From: Pseudomonas viridiflava
Lineage (GTDB): Bacteria > Pseudomonadota > Gammaproteobacteria > Pseudomonadales > Pseudomonadaceae
Assembly: GCF_900589395.1 (NCBI RefSeq)
Contig: NZ_UUIS01000079.1
Location: 19,305 to 83,304, forward strand
Length of the DNA: 64,000 nt
Direction of reading: 5' to 3'
Each line of letters opens with the position of its first letter. Within the stretch, counting starts at the first letter, position 1. This document shows positions 1-8,526 of the stretch, in pieces. Below the pieces are notes generated by a model. That model made no database searches. It saw nothing but the letters and a program-made list of their open reading frames with translations, and had not been told where the DNA came from. Made by a program: the position numbers and the translations under genes.

Positions 1-561
1 GGCAGCCCGTTCGTGCTGATCTTCCATGACCTGGACAGCACCCTCGTGGCCACCCTGCTCAACGTCGTGGTGCTGACCGCCGCGCTGTCGGTCTACAACA
101 GCTGCGTGTACAGCAACAGCCGCATGATGTTCGGCCTGGCCGCCCAGGGCAACGCGCCCCGGGCCATGCTCAAGGTCAACGCCCGCGGCGTGCCGGTCAA
201 CGCCCTGCTGGTCTCGGCCACGGCCACCGGGCTGTGCGTGCTGGTCAACTACGTGATGCCCGGCGAAGCCTTCAAATTGCTGATGGCGCTGGTGGTGGCC
301 TCGCTGGTGATCAACTGGGTGCTGATCACCCTCACCCACCTGAGATTCCGCGCCATCAAGCGCCGGGACGGCCAGGTGACCCGCTTTCCGAGCTGGGGCT
401 ACCCGCTGACCAACTACATCTGCCTGGTCTTTCTGTTGGGCATCCTGGTGATCATGTACCTGACGCCGGGCATCAGCAGTTCAGTGATCGCCATGCCGAT
501 CTGGCTGGCAGTGCTGGCGGCGGCGTACCGGGTCAAGGTGAATATGGACAGGATTCTCTGA
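1..561 (+). CDS. aroP: Aromatic amino acid permease AroP, C-terminal part
   Basis: The reading frame is open from the first base, so the gene begins before the window and about 186 C-terminal residues are seen. They form roughly five hydrophobic helices of an APC-superfamily (AAT) amino acid permease. Stretches such as YNSCVYSNSRMMFGLA, RGVPVNALLVSA and VTRFPSWGYPLTNYICL match my memory of AroP, the inner-membrane proton symporter for phenylalanine, tyrosine and tryptophan. Other AAT members (PheP, ProY) are close relatives, so substrate is inferred. A strong hairpin terminator follows directly. Confidence 0.85.
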   Translation, partial: GSPFVLIFHDLDSTLVATLLNVVVLTAALSVYNSCVYSNSRMMFGLAAQGNAPRAMLKVNARGVPVNALLVSATATGLCVLVNYVMPGEAFKLLMALVVASLVINWVLITLTHLRFRAIKRRDGQVTRFPSWGYPLTNYICLVFLLGILVIMYLTPGISSSVIAMPIWLAVLAAAYRVKVNMDRIL

Positions 562-577
562 CGTTGCCCCGCCCATG

Positions 578-606
578 AAAAAAGCGCCTGCAAGGGCGCT
601 TTTTTC
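578..606 (+). terminator. Rho-independent terminator after aroP
   Basis: The stem AGCGCC/GGCGCT (583-588 with 595-600) is flanked by an A run on the left and a T run on the right. It can therefore work in both directions and would also stop transcription of the facing MFS gene. Confidence 0.85.
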
Positions 607-660
607 ATTTGGCTGTACCGCGATCCCGTAGGGACCGCCGGGCGGCGATCCGCTTCAGCC

Positions 661-747
661 GTAGGACCGGCTTCAGCCGGGAAGCGCACCGTAGATCGGT
701 GGTGCTGCCCTTCGCGGCTGAAGCCGCTCCTGCGACGCCCGTACGTG
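661..747. repeat. Inverted pair of REP-type elements
   Basis: Two copies of a short palindromic motif face each other: GGCTTCAGCCGGGAAG near 668 and CTTCGCGGCTGAAGCCG near 711. The arrangement, between the ends of two convergent genes, is typical of Pseudomonas REP doublets. Confidence 0.65.
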
Positions 748-763
748 GTGGGCAGGGTGTGGC

Positions 764-2425
764 TCAGTTGAACAGCACCGCCGTCTTCTGCAAGGTCACC
801 CACACACCCCACGCCAGCGGGATACCCACTGCCAGCCAGGCGGCAATCACCAGCGGCGCGCTGCCCGGTGCGGCTTTCCACTCCAGCACGGCAGTGGTGC
901 CGGTGCTCTTGTCGTGGCTGATGGCGCGCTCGGCGGCCAGCTCCGCGTCGGTCATGAAGTACTTGTCGGCCACCGGGCGAATCAGCAGGTTGCAGATAAA
1001 GCCCAGCACCAGCAGGCCCGCCAGGATGTACAGGGTGATGTCATAGGCATCGGCCCGCGCCACGCCGTGGCTGAGCTGGTATTCGCGCAGGTAGTTGACC
1101 AGCACCGGACCCAGCACGCCGGCGGCCGCCCAGGCGGTCAGCAGGCGACCGTGGATCGCGCCGACCATCTGGGTGCCGAACAGGTCGGCCAGGTAGGCCG
1201 GCACGGTGGCGAAACCGCCACCGTACATCGACAGCACCACGCAGAACGCCGCCACGAACAGGGCAATGCTGCCGATGTGGCTCAGGGTCGGCACCGAGGC
1301 GTAGAGCACAAAGCCCAGGGCGAAGAACACAAAGTAGGTGGCCTTGCGACCGATGTAGTCCGAGCACGACGCCCAGAAGAACCGCCCGCCGATGTTGAAC
1401 AGGCTCAACAGGCCGGTAAAGCCGGCGGCAATGGCCGCGATGGCCTTGAGCTGGTCGGCGTTCAGCTCGCTGAATGTCAGGCCGTTGCCCAGCAGCTTGC
1501 CGGCGAACACTTCCTGCAGCAGTGGCGAGGCCATGCCGAGGATACCGATCCCGGCCGATACGTTCAGGCACAGCACCAGCCACACCAGGCGGAACTGCGG
1601 GGTTTTCCAGGCCACGCTGACGTGCACGTGCCGGTCAGTGATCATCTGGTTGCCGGCCTTCTTCGCTGGCGCTGTCCAGCCCTCGGGCTTCCAGCCGGTC
1701 GGTGGCACGCGGTAGCCCAGGGCGCCGCCCATCATGAACACGAAGTAGATCACCGCCATGACAGCGAAGCTCTGCCACACGCCGACGCTTTCAGCCGTGG
1801 CGAAGTGGTTCATCAGTGCCGTGGCCAGTGGCGCACCGACCATCGCACCGCCGCCAAAGCCCATGATCGCCATGCCGGTGGCCATGCCGCGTTTGTCCGG
1901 GAACCACTTGATCAGGGTCGACACCGGTGAGATGTAGCCCAGGCCCAGGCCGATACCGCCGATCACGCCCGAGCCCAGCCACATCAGCCAGATCTGGTGG
2001 GTATGGATGCCCAGCGCGGAAATCAGCAGGCCGCCACACCAGCACAGCGCCGACACCACACCGGCCTTGCGCGGGCCGGCATGCTCCAGCCAGCCACCCC
2101 AGATGGCCGCCGAGCAGCCCAGGAAGATGAAGAACAGGGTGTAGATCCAGCCCAGCATCGAGATCTGCCAGTCGCACGTTGAGGCAAACATCTGCGCGAA
2201 AAAACCCATGTCGGGCGAACAGGCGACGGGTGTAGAGATGCCAACGGCCTTGGACAGCGGCAGCCAGAACACCGAAAAGCCATAGGCCATGCCGATGCAC
2301 AGGTGAATGGCCAGGGCGGCCGGTGGAACCAGCCAACGATTGAAGCCGGGTTTGGCAATGATGCGCTCTTTGGACAAGAACGCAGGTAGAGCGCTATTGG
2401 CGCCCGACGCTGTGCGTGTACTCAT
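764..2425 (-). CDS. MFS transporter, oxalate/formate antiporter (OFA) family
   Basis: A 553-residue inner-membrane protein with about 12 transmembrane segments. The N-terminal half has the OFA look: HLCIGMAYGFSVFWLPL in helix 1, a GWIYTLFFIFLG helix, GPRKAG in the loop after helix 2, and YISPVSTLIKWFPDKRGMATG. OFA members exchange small organic anions such as oxalate/formate or take up monocarboxylates; the substrate here is unknown. The C-terminal extension of about 50 residues is hydrophilic, then ends with a further hydrophobic helix (APLVIAAWLAVGIPLAWGVW), which makes the protein longer than the roughly 420-residue family core. ATG start at 2425. It stands alone, convergent with aroP. Confidence 0.85.
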   Translation of the reverse strand: MSTRTASGANSALPAFLSKERIIAKPGFNRWLVPPAALAIHLCIGMAYGFSVFWLPLSKAVGISTPVACSPDMGFFAQMFASTCDWQISMLGWIYTLFFIFLGCSAAIWGGWLEHAGPRKAGVVSALCWCGGLLISALGIHTHQIWLMWLGSGVIGGIGLGLGYISPVSTLIKWFPDKRGMATGMAIMGFGGGAMVGAPLATALMNHFATAESVGVWQSFAVMAVIYFVFMMGGALGYRVPPTGWKPEGWTAPAKKAGNQMITDRHVHVSVAWKTPQFRLVWLVLCLNVSAGIGILGMASPLLQEVFAGKLLGNGLTFSELNADQLKAIAAIAAGFTGLLSLFNIGGRFFWASCSDYIGRKATYFVFFALGFVLYASVPTLSHIGSIALFVAAFCVVLSMYGGGFATVPAYLADLFGTQMVGAIHGRLLTAWAAAGVLGPVLVNYLREYQLSHGVARADAYDITLYILAGLLVLGFICNLLIRPVADKYFMTDAELAAERAISHDKSTGTTAVLEWKAAPGSAPLVIAAWLAVGIPLAWGVWVTLQKTAVLFN

Positions 2426-2848
2426 TGTAATGACCCCAATGTAAGGAATGCTCGCAGGAGAGTGGCGCCGAAAACCCTTAGTTCTTCCCTGTGGTGGAAA
2501 CTTTACTTGTTATTCAAGGGGTTAAAACGATGTGGCAAAAAGCCGCACCTGATCGGCGGTGCGCAAGGTTAACACTTGCCGAGGCTATCAAAGTGCCTTG
2601 TTACATATTTTTTGCAGTAACTTAATACGATTTATCTATCACTCAATAGAGCAAACCAATAAGCCTTAGTTAGGGGACGTGCATGTTCTTAGTCCGTTGA
2701 CAGCGTAGCGCTCGACCGGCATTTACTCCGGCACCCAAGCGGCGCTCGTCGGCCTGGCAGCGTCCCTTTCGCCACCACGCCCGCCGGCACGGCGAGATCG
2801 GTATACTCACCCGTTACTTTCAACCGATCGACCACAAGGACCCCGCCC
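2426..2848. other. Intergenic region between divergent OFA transporter and asmA
   Basis: A 423-bp gap with no supportable gene. The part from about 2515 to 2650 is AT-rich against its surroundings and includes GTTAC (2602-2606) and GTAAC (2617-2621) as an inverted repeat around a T run. It should hold the promoters of both divergent genes. The right part, 2690-2800, is GC-rich and featureless. Confidence 0.5.
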
Positions 2849-5071
2849 ATGAAAGCGTTCGGCAAAATTCTGGGGCTGTTCGTCCTCGGGTTGTTGCTGA
2901 TCATCGTGGCTCTCGGCTTTGCCTTGACCCATCTGTTTGATCCCAACGACTACAAAGACGAAATCCGCCAGTTGGCCCGCGACAAGGCCAATATCGAACT
3001 GACCCTCAACGGTGATATCGGCTGGAGTCTGTTCCCCTGGCTGGGCCTGGAGTTGCACGACGCTCAGGTGGCGACCCTGACCAAGCCAGACCAGCCCTTC
3101 GCGGACCTGACCATGCTCGGTCTGTCGGTGCGCGTCCTGCCGCTGCTGCGCCGTGAAGTGCAGATGAGCGATGTCCGTGTCGAAGGCCTGAACCTGATCC
3201 TGCTGCGCGACAAGAGCGGCCACGGCAACTGGGAAGACATCGGCAAGCCGGCCAATGGCACCGCACAAGCGCCCGCCGACGGCACGGCACCTGCGCCGGC
3301 GGAGTCGGAAAAACCCTCACGGCCGCTCAAGCTGGACATCGACAGCCTGACGGTCAACAACGCCCGGGTGCAGTACAGCGACGAAGCCGCCGGCAAGACC
3401 TACACCGCCGAGAGCATCCAGTTGAGTACCGGCCCGGTGCGTGAAGGCGCCGACATCGCCGTCAAGCTCACATCCTTTCTAAACACCAACCAACCGGTGT
3501 TGCGCGCCCGCACCGAACTGGTCGGCAACCTGCGCCTGGACCGGGCGCTCAAGCGCTACCAGTTCGAAGACATGCGCCTGTCAGGCGAGTTGGCCGGCGA
3601 GCCGCTGCAAGGCAAGACCGTCACCTTCGTCGCCCAGGGCCAGTTGCTGGCCGACCTGACCGCCAACGTCGCCGAATGGAACAGCCTGAAGGTGTCGGTC
3701 AACCAGTTGCGCGCCCTGGGCGAACTGCGCGCCCGCGACCTGGACAAGACCGCACAGTTCAGCGGCGGCCTGTCGATCGCCCAGTTCGACCTGCGCACCT
3801 TCCTCGACGGCATCGGCCAGCCACTGCCGGCCATGGGCGAAGGCGCCCTGAGCAAGATCGAAATGGCCACCCGCCTGAGCGGCACGCCCACCAGCCTGGT
3901 GCTCGATGAGCTCAACCTCAAGCTCGACGACAGCACCTTCACCGGCCGCATCGCCGTCGACGACTTCGCCCGCCAGGCCCTGCGCCTGCAACTGAAGGCC
4001 GACACGTTCAACGCCGACCGTTACCGCCCGGCCGAAAGCGAAACCACCAAGGGCACCAAGGCCGCCCGCCAGGCCGAAGTGCAAGGCAGCGAAGCGGCTG
4101 CCGTGGCCGGGGCCGGCACCACGCCGTTGCCCGAGCAGCCGAGCAAGGCCGCCTGGAGCAGCGACAAGCTGCTGCCGCTGGAGCGCCTGCGCAAGCTGGA
4201 CGCGCAGGCCGACCTGAGCTTCGGCAAGCTGATCATCAACCGGTTGCCGATCAACAACGCCCTGCTCAAGACCCAGGCCGCCAATGGCGTGATCCGCCTC
4301 GACAGCCTGAGCGGCGACCTCTACAACGGCCACTTCGAGACCCAGGGCAACCTCGACGCCCGCCAGGACACCCCGGCATTGAGCGTGCAGACCCGCGTGA
4401 TCAAGGTGCCGGTGGAGCGCGTGCTGGAAAGCCAGGGCCAGACCCCGCCGGTGCGCGGCCAATTGACCCTGACCGCCGACCTGGCCGGCCAGGGCAACAG
4501 CCAGAAAGCCCTGATCGACAGCCTCGACGGCACCGCCAACGTTTCCCTGGCCAACGGCGTGCTGGTCAACGCCAACCTGGAACAGCAACTGTGCCAGGGC
4601 ATTGCCTTTCTCAACCGCAAGCCCCTGACCGGCGAACCGCGCGGCAAGGACACCCCGTTCCAGCAACTGACCGGCAGCCTGGTGATCCGCAACGGTGTGG
4701 CCAGCAACTCGGACCTCAAGGCGCGCATTCCCGGCCTGACCGTCAACGGTCGCGGCGACGTCGACCTGCGCGTACTGGGCATGGACTACCGCGTGGGCAT
4801 CGTCATCGAAGGCGACAAGGGCGAGATGCCGGACCCGGCCTGCCAGGTCAACGAACGCTACGTGGGCCTGGAATGGCCGATGCGCTGCCGTGGCCCGCTG
4901 GAGCTGGGCGCCAAGGCCTGTCGCGTCGAAAAAGAAGGCCTGACGCAGATCGCCGCCAAGCTGCTGGGCGACGAAGCCCGCGACAAGCTCGGTGAAAAGA
5001 TCGACGAAAAACTGGGCGACAAGGTCAGCCCGGAACTCAAAGACGCACTCAAAGGGCTGTTCAATCGATGA
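2849..5071 (+). CDS. AsmA family protein
   Basis: A 740-residue protein with one N-terminal membrane anchor (residues 7-29), followed by the AsmA signature region (HLFDPNDYKDEI, NGDIGWSLFPWLGLEL) and a long periplasmic domain. The C-terminal third has the conserved AsmA_2-type segment (LNGVLVNANLEQQ-like, TPFQQLTGSLVIRNGVA). AsmA-type proteins are inner-membrane proteins with a bridge-like periplasmic domain, implicated in phospholipid transport and outer-membrane assembly. An alanine/proline-rich linker lies near residues 130-155. First gene of an asmA-mutY-yggX operon; its TGA overlaps the mutY ATG (ATGA). Confidence 0.9.
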   Translation: MKAFGKILGLFVLGLLLIIVALGFALTHLFDPNDYKDEIRQLARDKANIELTLNGDIGWSLFPWLGLELHDAQVATLTKPDQPFADLTMLGLSVRVLPLLRREVQMSDVRVEGLNLILLRDKSGHGNWEDIGKPANGTAQAPADGTAPAPAESEKPSRPLKLDIDSLTVNNARVQYSDEAAGKTYTAESIQLSTGPVREGADIAVKLTSFLNTNQPVLRARTELVGNLRLDRALKRYQFEDMRLSGELAGEPLQGKTVTFVAQGQLLADLTANVAEWNSLKVSVNQLRALGELRARDLDKTAQFSGGLSIAQFDLRTFLDGIGQPLPAMGEGALSKIEMATRLSGTPTSLVLDELNLKLDDSTFTGRIAVDDFARQALRLQLKADTFNADRYRPAESETTKGTKAARQAEVQGSEAAAVAGAGTTPLPEQPSKAAWSSDKLLPLERLRKLDAQADLSFGKLIINRLPINNALLKTQAANGVIRLDSLSGDLYNGHFETQGNLDARQDTPALSVQTRVIKVPVERVLESQGQTPPVRGQLTLTADLAGQGNSQKALIDSLDGTANVSLANGVLVNANLEQQLCQGIAFLNRKPLTGEPRGKDTPFQQLTGSLVIRNGVASNSDLKARIPGLTVNGRGDVDLRVLGMDYRVGIVIEGDKGEMPDPACQVNERYVGLEWPMRCRGPLELGAKACRVEKEGLTQIAAKLLGDEARDKLGEKIDEKLGDKVSPELKDALKGLFNR

Positions 5072-6153
5072 ATGCCGTACACGCACTGCCGCCTGAGCAG
5101 TTTTCCCAGGCGGTGCTGGACTGGTTCGACGTGCATGGTCGTCACGACCTGCCCTGGCAGCAGGACATCAATCCGTACCGGGTCTGGGTTTCGGAAATCA
5201 TGCTGCAGCAGACGCAGGTCAGCACGGTGCTCAACTATTTCGACCGCTTCATGACCGCCCTGCCCGACGTGCAGGCGCTGGCCGAAGCCCCCGAAGACGA
5301 AGTACTGCACCTGTGGACGGGCCTGGGCTACTACACCCGTGCTCGCAACCTGCAGAAGACCGCGAAGATCGTCATGGCCGACCACGGCGGGGAATTTCCG
5401 CGCAGCGTCGAGCAACTGACCGAGTTGCCCGGCATCGGCCTGTCCACCGCCGGCGCCATTGCCAGCATCAGCATGGGCATCCGCGCGCCAATCCTGGACG
5501 GCAACGTCAAGCGTGTGCTGGCCCGCTACGTGGCCCAGGAAGGCTACCCCGGCGAGCCGGCCGTGGCGCGCCAGCTGTGGGCGGTGGCCGAGCACTTCAC
5601 GCCCCATGCGCGGGCCAATCACTACACCCAGGCGATGATGGACCTGGGCGCCACCCTGTGCACCCGCAGCAAGCCCAGCTGCCTGCTGTGCCCGCTGGAG
5701 CGCAGCTGTGAAGCGCACCTGCTGGGCCTGGAGACGCGCTACCCGATCCCCAAGCCACGCAAGGCCATCCCGCAGAAACGCACGCTGATGCCCTTGCTGG
5801 CCAACGCCCAGGGCGAAATTCTGCTGTACCGCCGCCCGTCCACCGGATTATGGGGCGGACTGTGGAGCCTGCCTGAGCTGGACGCCTTCGACGACCTGCA
5901 ACACCTGGCCGACCAGCACGCGCTGGCGCTGGGCAGCCACCAGGCGTTGCCGGGCGTGCTGCACACCTTCAGCCACTTCCAGCTCAGCATCGAGCCGTGG
6001 CTGGTCCGGGTGCAGCCCCAGGCCGCCTGCGTGGCCGAGGCCGACTGGCTTTGGTATAACCTCGCCACCCCACCGCGCCTGGGCCTTGCCGCCCCGGTGA
6101 AGAAGCTGCTCAAACACGCAGCCGACGTATTGAACGCAGGAGAGTCGTCATGA
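5068..6153 (+). CDS. mutY: A/G-specific adenine DNA glycosylase MutY
   Basis: MutY removes adenine paired with 8-oxoguanine or guanine in base-excision repair. The 361-residue length is normal. Visible features are catalytic Glu43 in VSEIMLQQTQV, the helix-hairpin-helix LPGIGLSTAGA (120-130), catalytic Asp144 in PILDGNVKRV, and the 4Fe-4S ligands Cys198, Cys205, Cys208 and Cys214 in the C-x6-C-x2-C-x5-C spacing. The C-terminal NUDIX-like domain (from about residue 230) recognises 8-oxoguanine. ATGA overlaps on both sides show translational coupling with asmA and yggX. Confidence 0.97.
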   Translation: MNAVHALPPEQFSQAVLDWFDVHGRHDLPWQQDINPYRVWVSEIMLQQTQVSTVLNYFDRFMTALPDVQALAEAPEDEVLHLWTGLGYYTRARNLQKTAKIVMADHGGEFPRSVEQLTELPGIGLSTAGAIASISMGIRAPILDGNVKRVLARYVAQEGYPGEPAVARQLWAVAEHFTPHARANHYTQAMMDLGATLCTRSKPSCLLCPLERSCEAHLLGLETRYPIPKPRKAIPQKRTLMPLLANAQGEILLYRRPSTGLWGGLWSLPELDAFDDLQHLADQHALALGSHQALPGVLHTFSHFQLSIEPWLVRVQPQAACVAEADWLWYNLATPPRLGLAAPVKKLLKHAADVLNAGESS

Positions 6154-6422
6154 CCCGTACCGTTATGTGCCGCAAGTACAAAGAAGAACTCCCCGCCCTG
6201 GAGCGCCCACCCTACCCCGGCGCCAAGGGCGAAGACATCTACAACCACGTGTCGCAGAAAGCCTGGGCCGACTGGCAGAAGCACCAGACCCTGCTGATCA
6301 ACGAACGCCGCCTGAACATGATGAATGCCGAGGACCGCAAATTCCTCCAGGCCGAGATGGACAAGTACTTCTCGGGCGAGGAGTACGCCCAGGCCGAAGG
6401 CTACGTCGCCCCCGAGAAATAA
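6150..6422 (+). CDS. yggX: Fe(II) trafficking / oxidative damage protection protein YggX
   Basis: A 90-residue YggX family protein, full length. The start MTRTVMCRKYKEELP carries the conserved Cys7, and the block INERRLNMMNAEDRKFL is characteristic. YggX protects iron-sulfur enzymes against oxidation, and its partner gene mutY encodes an iron-sulfur enzyme. The coupling mutY-yggX (ATGA overlap) is conserved in gamma-proteobacteria. tRNA-Phe follows from its own promoter. Confidence 0.95.
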   Translation: MTRTVMCRKYKEELPALERPPYPGAKGEDIYNHVSQKAWADWQKHQTLLINERRLNMMNAEDRKFLQAEMDKYFSGEEYAQAEGYVAPEK

Positions 6423-6484
6423 AGGGTTTTCGGGGTGCCGGACGTAAGCTGCGGTAAAGATTCAGATTTTTTTCAAAAAAAAGT

Positions 6485-6513
6485 TTGACGACCTGCCGAA
6501 AAAGACGTTTAAT
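6485..6513 (+). promoter_or_regulatory. Sigma-70 promoter of tRNA-Phe
   Basis: The -35 box TTGACG (6485-6490) and -10 box TTTAAT (6508-6513) are separated by 17 bp. A GC-rich discriminator follows and the tRNA starts 11 bp after the -10 box, as expected for a growth-rate-controlled tRNA promoter. Confidence 0.8.
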
Positions 6514-6523
6514 GCGCCCCGTT

Positions 6524-6599
6524 GCCCAGATAGCTCAGTCGGTAGAGCAGGGGATTGAAAATCCCCGTGTCGGCGGTTCGATTCCGTCTCTGGGCACCA
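6524..6599 (+). tRNA. tRNA-Phe (anticodon GAA)
   Basis: A 76-nt cloverleaf. The acceptor stem GCCCAGA pairs with TCTGGGC and encoded ACCA ends the gene. The anticodon loop TTGAAAA holds GAA. D-arm AGCTCAGTCGGTAGAGCA and T-arm GGCGGTTCGATTCCGTC are canonical. Confidence 0.98.
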
Positions 6600-6640
6600 T
6601 CATTGAGATTCAGATGGTGCATGCAGCATCTGAACAAACA

Positions 6641-6667
6641 GAAAACCCGCCCAGTGCGGGTTTTTTG
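6641..6667 (+). terminator. Terminator of tRNA-Phe
   Basis: AAAACCCGC / GCGGGTTTTTT hairpin (stem ACCCGC-CCAGT-GCGGGT) with a T tract. A second symmetric hairpin with CAGATG/CATCTG arms lies just upstream at 6611-6632. Confidence 0.85.
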
Positions 6668-6702
6668 TTGCCTGGATTTTTTATCCAGCCGCTGCGGACC
6701 GC

Positions 6703-6825
6703 TGGAGCGCGCTTGCCGGGATGCCGGACCACCGCGACCGGCTGCGTTAGCAGTCGTAAATTTTCAGCGTCTACACCATTTTTGCGAGCGCTGCGCACTC
6801 GGTCGCGGGCAGAGCGCGCTCCTAC
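6703..6825. repeat. Long imperfect palindrome, family 2 (copy a)
   Basis: The left end GGAGCGCGCTTGCC and the right end GGGCAGAGCGCGCTCC are inverted. Inside lie CGCGACCGGCTGCG with TTAGCAGTCGTAAATTTT on the left and GCGCACTCGGTCGCG on the right. The same layout recurs at 10326-10450, 44950-45115 and 63956-64000. Confidence 0.65.
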
Positions 6826-7190
6826 GGCGGTCCGATGCGTGCTGTACGAAAGCGCTGTATCAGCGCGCTTGCGGTTGACCGAGGAGGAAATTACACAATT
6901 GCAGGCAAAGGGCTCGAAGGGAGAGACCCGAGGGCGGACGGCAAAGAAGATACGTGAACAGATGCAGTGCTCTGCTGACGAGAGCTGACTGACAGACACG
7001 GCATAAGCGTCGCCCGTGCCGGCCTCATCGTCGGGCCGAGCAGCCTCCCACAGGTTTGGTGTCGCCCTGGATTTCGGGCCTCCCACAGGTGTTTTTTAAA
7101 TTAAATAAAATCAGTAAGTTAATCTCTGCTTGAGAGAGGCAGCCTTGCGGCAGCAGCGGACGTACAGACGCTGCGTGCCGGCCTGGCTTT
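6826..7190. other. Intergenic region with partial REP unit
   Basis: No gene is supported between the palindrome and the MatC-like pseudogene. From 7021 to 7090 lies a shortened copy of the 132-bp repeat unit: GGCCTCATCGTCGGGC, then CAGCCTCCCACAGG, then GATTTCGGGCCTCCCACAGG. Compared with the arrays at 16.8 and 54.5 kb, the middle and right parts are deleted. Confidence 0.55.
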
Positions 7191-8496
7191 TTAAAACAAG
7201 GCAAAGGTAAAAGCCGCATTGAATATCAGTGCTGCCGCAAACCCCAGCGGTGCGGCGCGCAAGAGCAACTGCGGGAACAATGAGGCACGGCTCTGATCCG
7301 TCGGGCAGCAGCCCAGTATCAGGCTGCCGCCCGATGAGAACGGCGAGATGGACGTCGCTTGCGCACCGACCACGATGGCCACGAACAGCACCATGGGGTC
7401 CAGCCCGATGGCAGCGGCAATCGGCGGCACCATCGGGAACAGTGCCGGCGTGACCACGCCCAGGGTGCTGGAAAACAGCGACATGCACGCCGCCACGATG
7501 CCGAAGACGATCGGCACCAGAATCGGCGAGATGCTGCTGCCCATCCACGAGGCCAGCAGATTGATGGTCCCGGCCTTGATGGCGACCGAGATGAGCATGC
7601 CTACGCCACAGATCATGATCAACGTCGCCCAGGGCACCGAGGCCATGACCTTGCGTTCGTCGCCCAGCTTGAGTAGCAGCGCAATGACGGAAAACACGCT
7701 GGCGATCAGGCCGATGTCCATTTTTGGAATTGAGAAAGCGCACCGTCGTGTTATCCGGGAAGGCGATCTGGGCGATAGGTGCCGCCAGGACGATGGCCAT
7801 CATCGCCAGCGTCAGCCACAGGGTGATCTTCTGTTCGCGGTTCAGCGGTGTCGCCTCGGTGGCTACGTAGGCAGACGCCTTCAGCGCCTTGCCCTGCCCG
7901 GTCAGAAACACCAGCACGGAAATCACCAGCAGCGGAATCACCAGGGTGCTAGCGAAGATGGCCGCCGCATTGATGAAAGCGTCGTTCTCCGGAATGCCGG
8001 CGTTGACCATCAGGCCTCGAAAGATAATGCCGCTCTGGCTGGAGACGAAGTTGGCGCCGCTCAAGGCGCCATAGTTCACCGCCATGCTGCCGGTGATCAG
8101 GCTCATGCCCGTACGCTGGCACAGCAACAGGGTGATCGGCGCCATGAAGGCCAGCACCGTGTAGTAGCCAGCGCCCATTGCCGCAATCAGTGTGGCGGTG
8201 AAGAACACCGCGAAGGGCAGCAGTTGCGGCATGCTCCGGCAGCGGTAGATCAAATGCTCGGCCAGCTTTTCCAGGGTGCCGTTGACCGTGGCAAAACTGT
8301 AGAAAAGGCACACGGCGAAGATGATGAAGAAGATCTTCAGCGGCCACATGCCGATGATTTCGGAAGGGCTCAGTCCCATCCCGAAACAGCCGATCAAGTA
8401 AGCAAAGGCAATTGCGAAAAGACCGATGTTGATCTTGGTCTTGTAGCCAAGTGCGACAGCAACCACGATTGCCGCCACGACGAGCAGGCTCATCAT
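7191..8496 (-). pseudogene. MatC-like dicarboxylate transporter with a frameshift
   Basis: Two overlapping minus-strand frames together encode one carrier of about 430 residues. The N-terminal part (8496 down to about 7722) has a MatC_N-type start (MMSLLVVAAIVVAVALGYKT, then LKIFFIIFAVCLFYSFATVNG) and multiple membrane helices. The C-terminal part (7721-7191) continues at MDIGLIASVFSVIALLL and ends with PFSSGGSLILG. The switch lies at a run of five T on the plus strand (7721-7725): removing one base joins the frames as ...LNSKMDIGLIA. Family role: proton- or sodium-coupled uptake of malonate/C4-dicarboxylates. As written the first frame runs out of frame to 7111, giving a wrong C-terminus, so the gene is inactive or the read has an error. 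It follows the amidohydrolase by 30 bp in one operon. Confidence 0.75.
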
Positions 8497-8526
8497 AAGG
8501 AATGTCCTATTGTTGTTATGGGTCGT

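Noticed and set aside
3581..5086. Minus-strand frame of 501 codons opposite asmA
   Set aside because: Same GC-driven shadow effect; no start signals and no motifs.
7716..7735. Programmed ribosomal frameshift in the MatC-like gene
   Set aside because: The needed shift is +1 at TCC-AAA-AAT without a stop codon or a stimulatory structure in sight; a one-base indel is simpler.
7111..8496. Single intact 461-residue transporter
   Set aside because: After residue 255 or so the sequence turns into an Arg/His/Gly-rich shadow frame while the true C-terminus continues in another frame.
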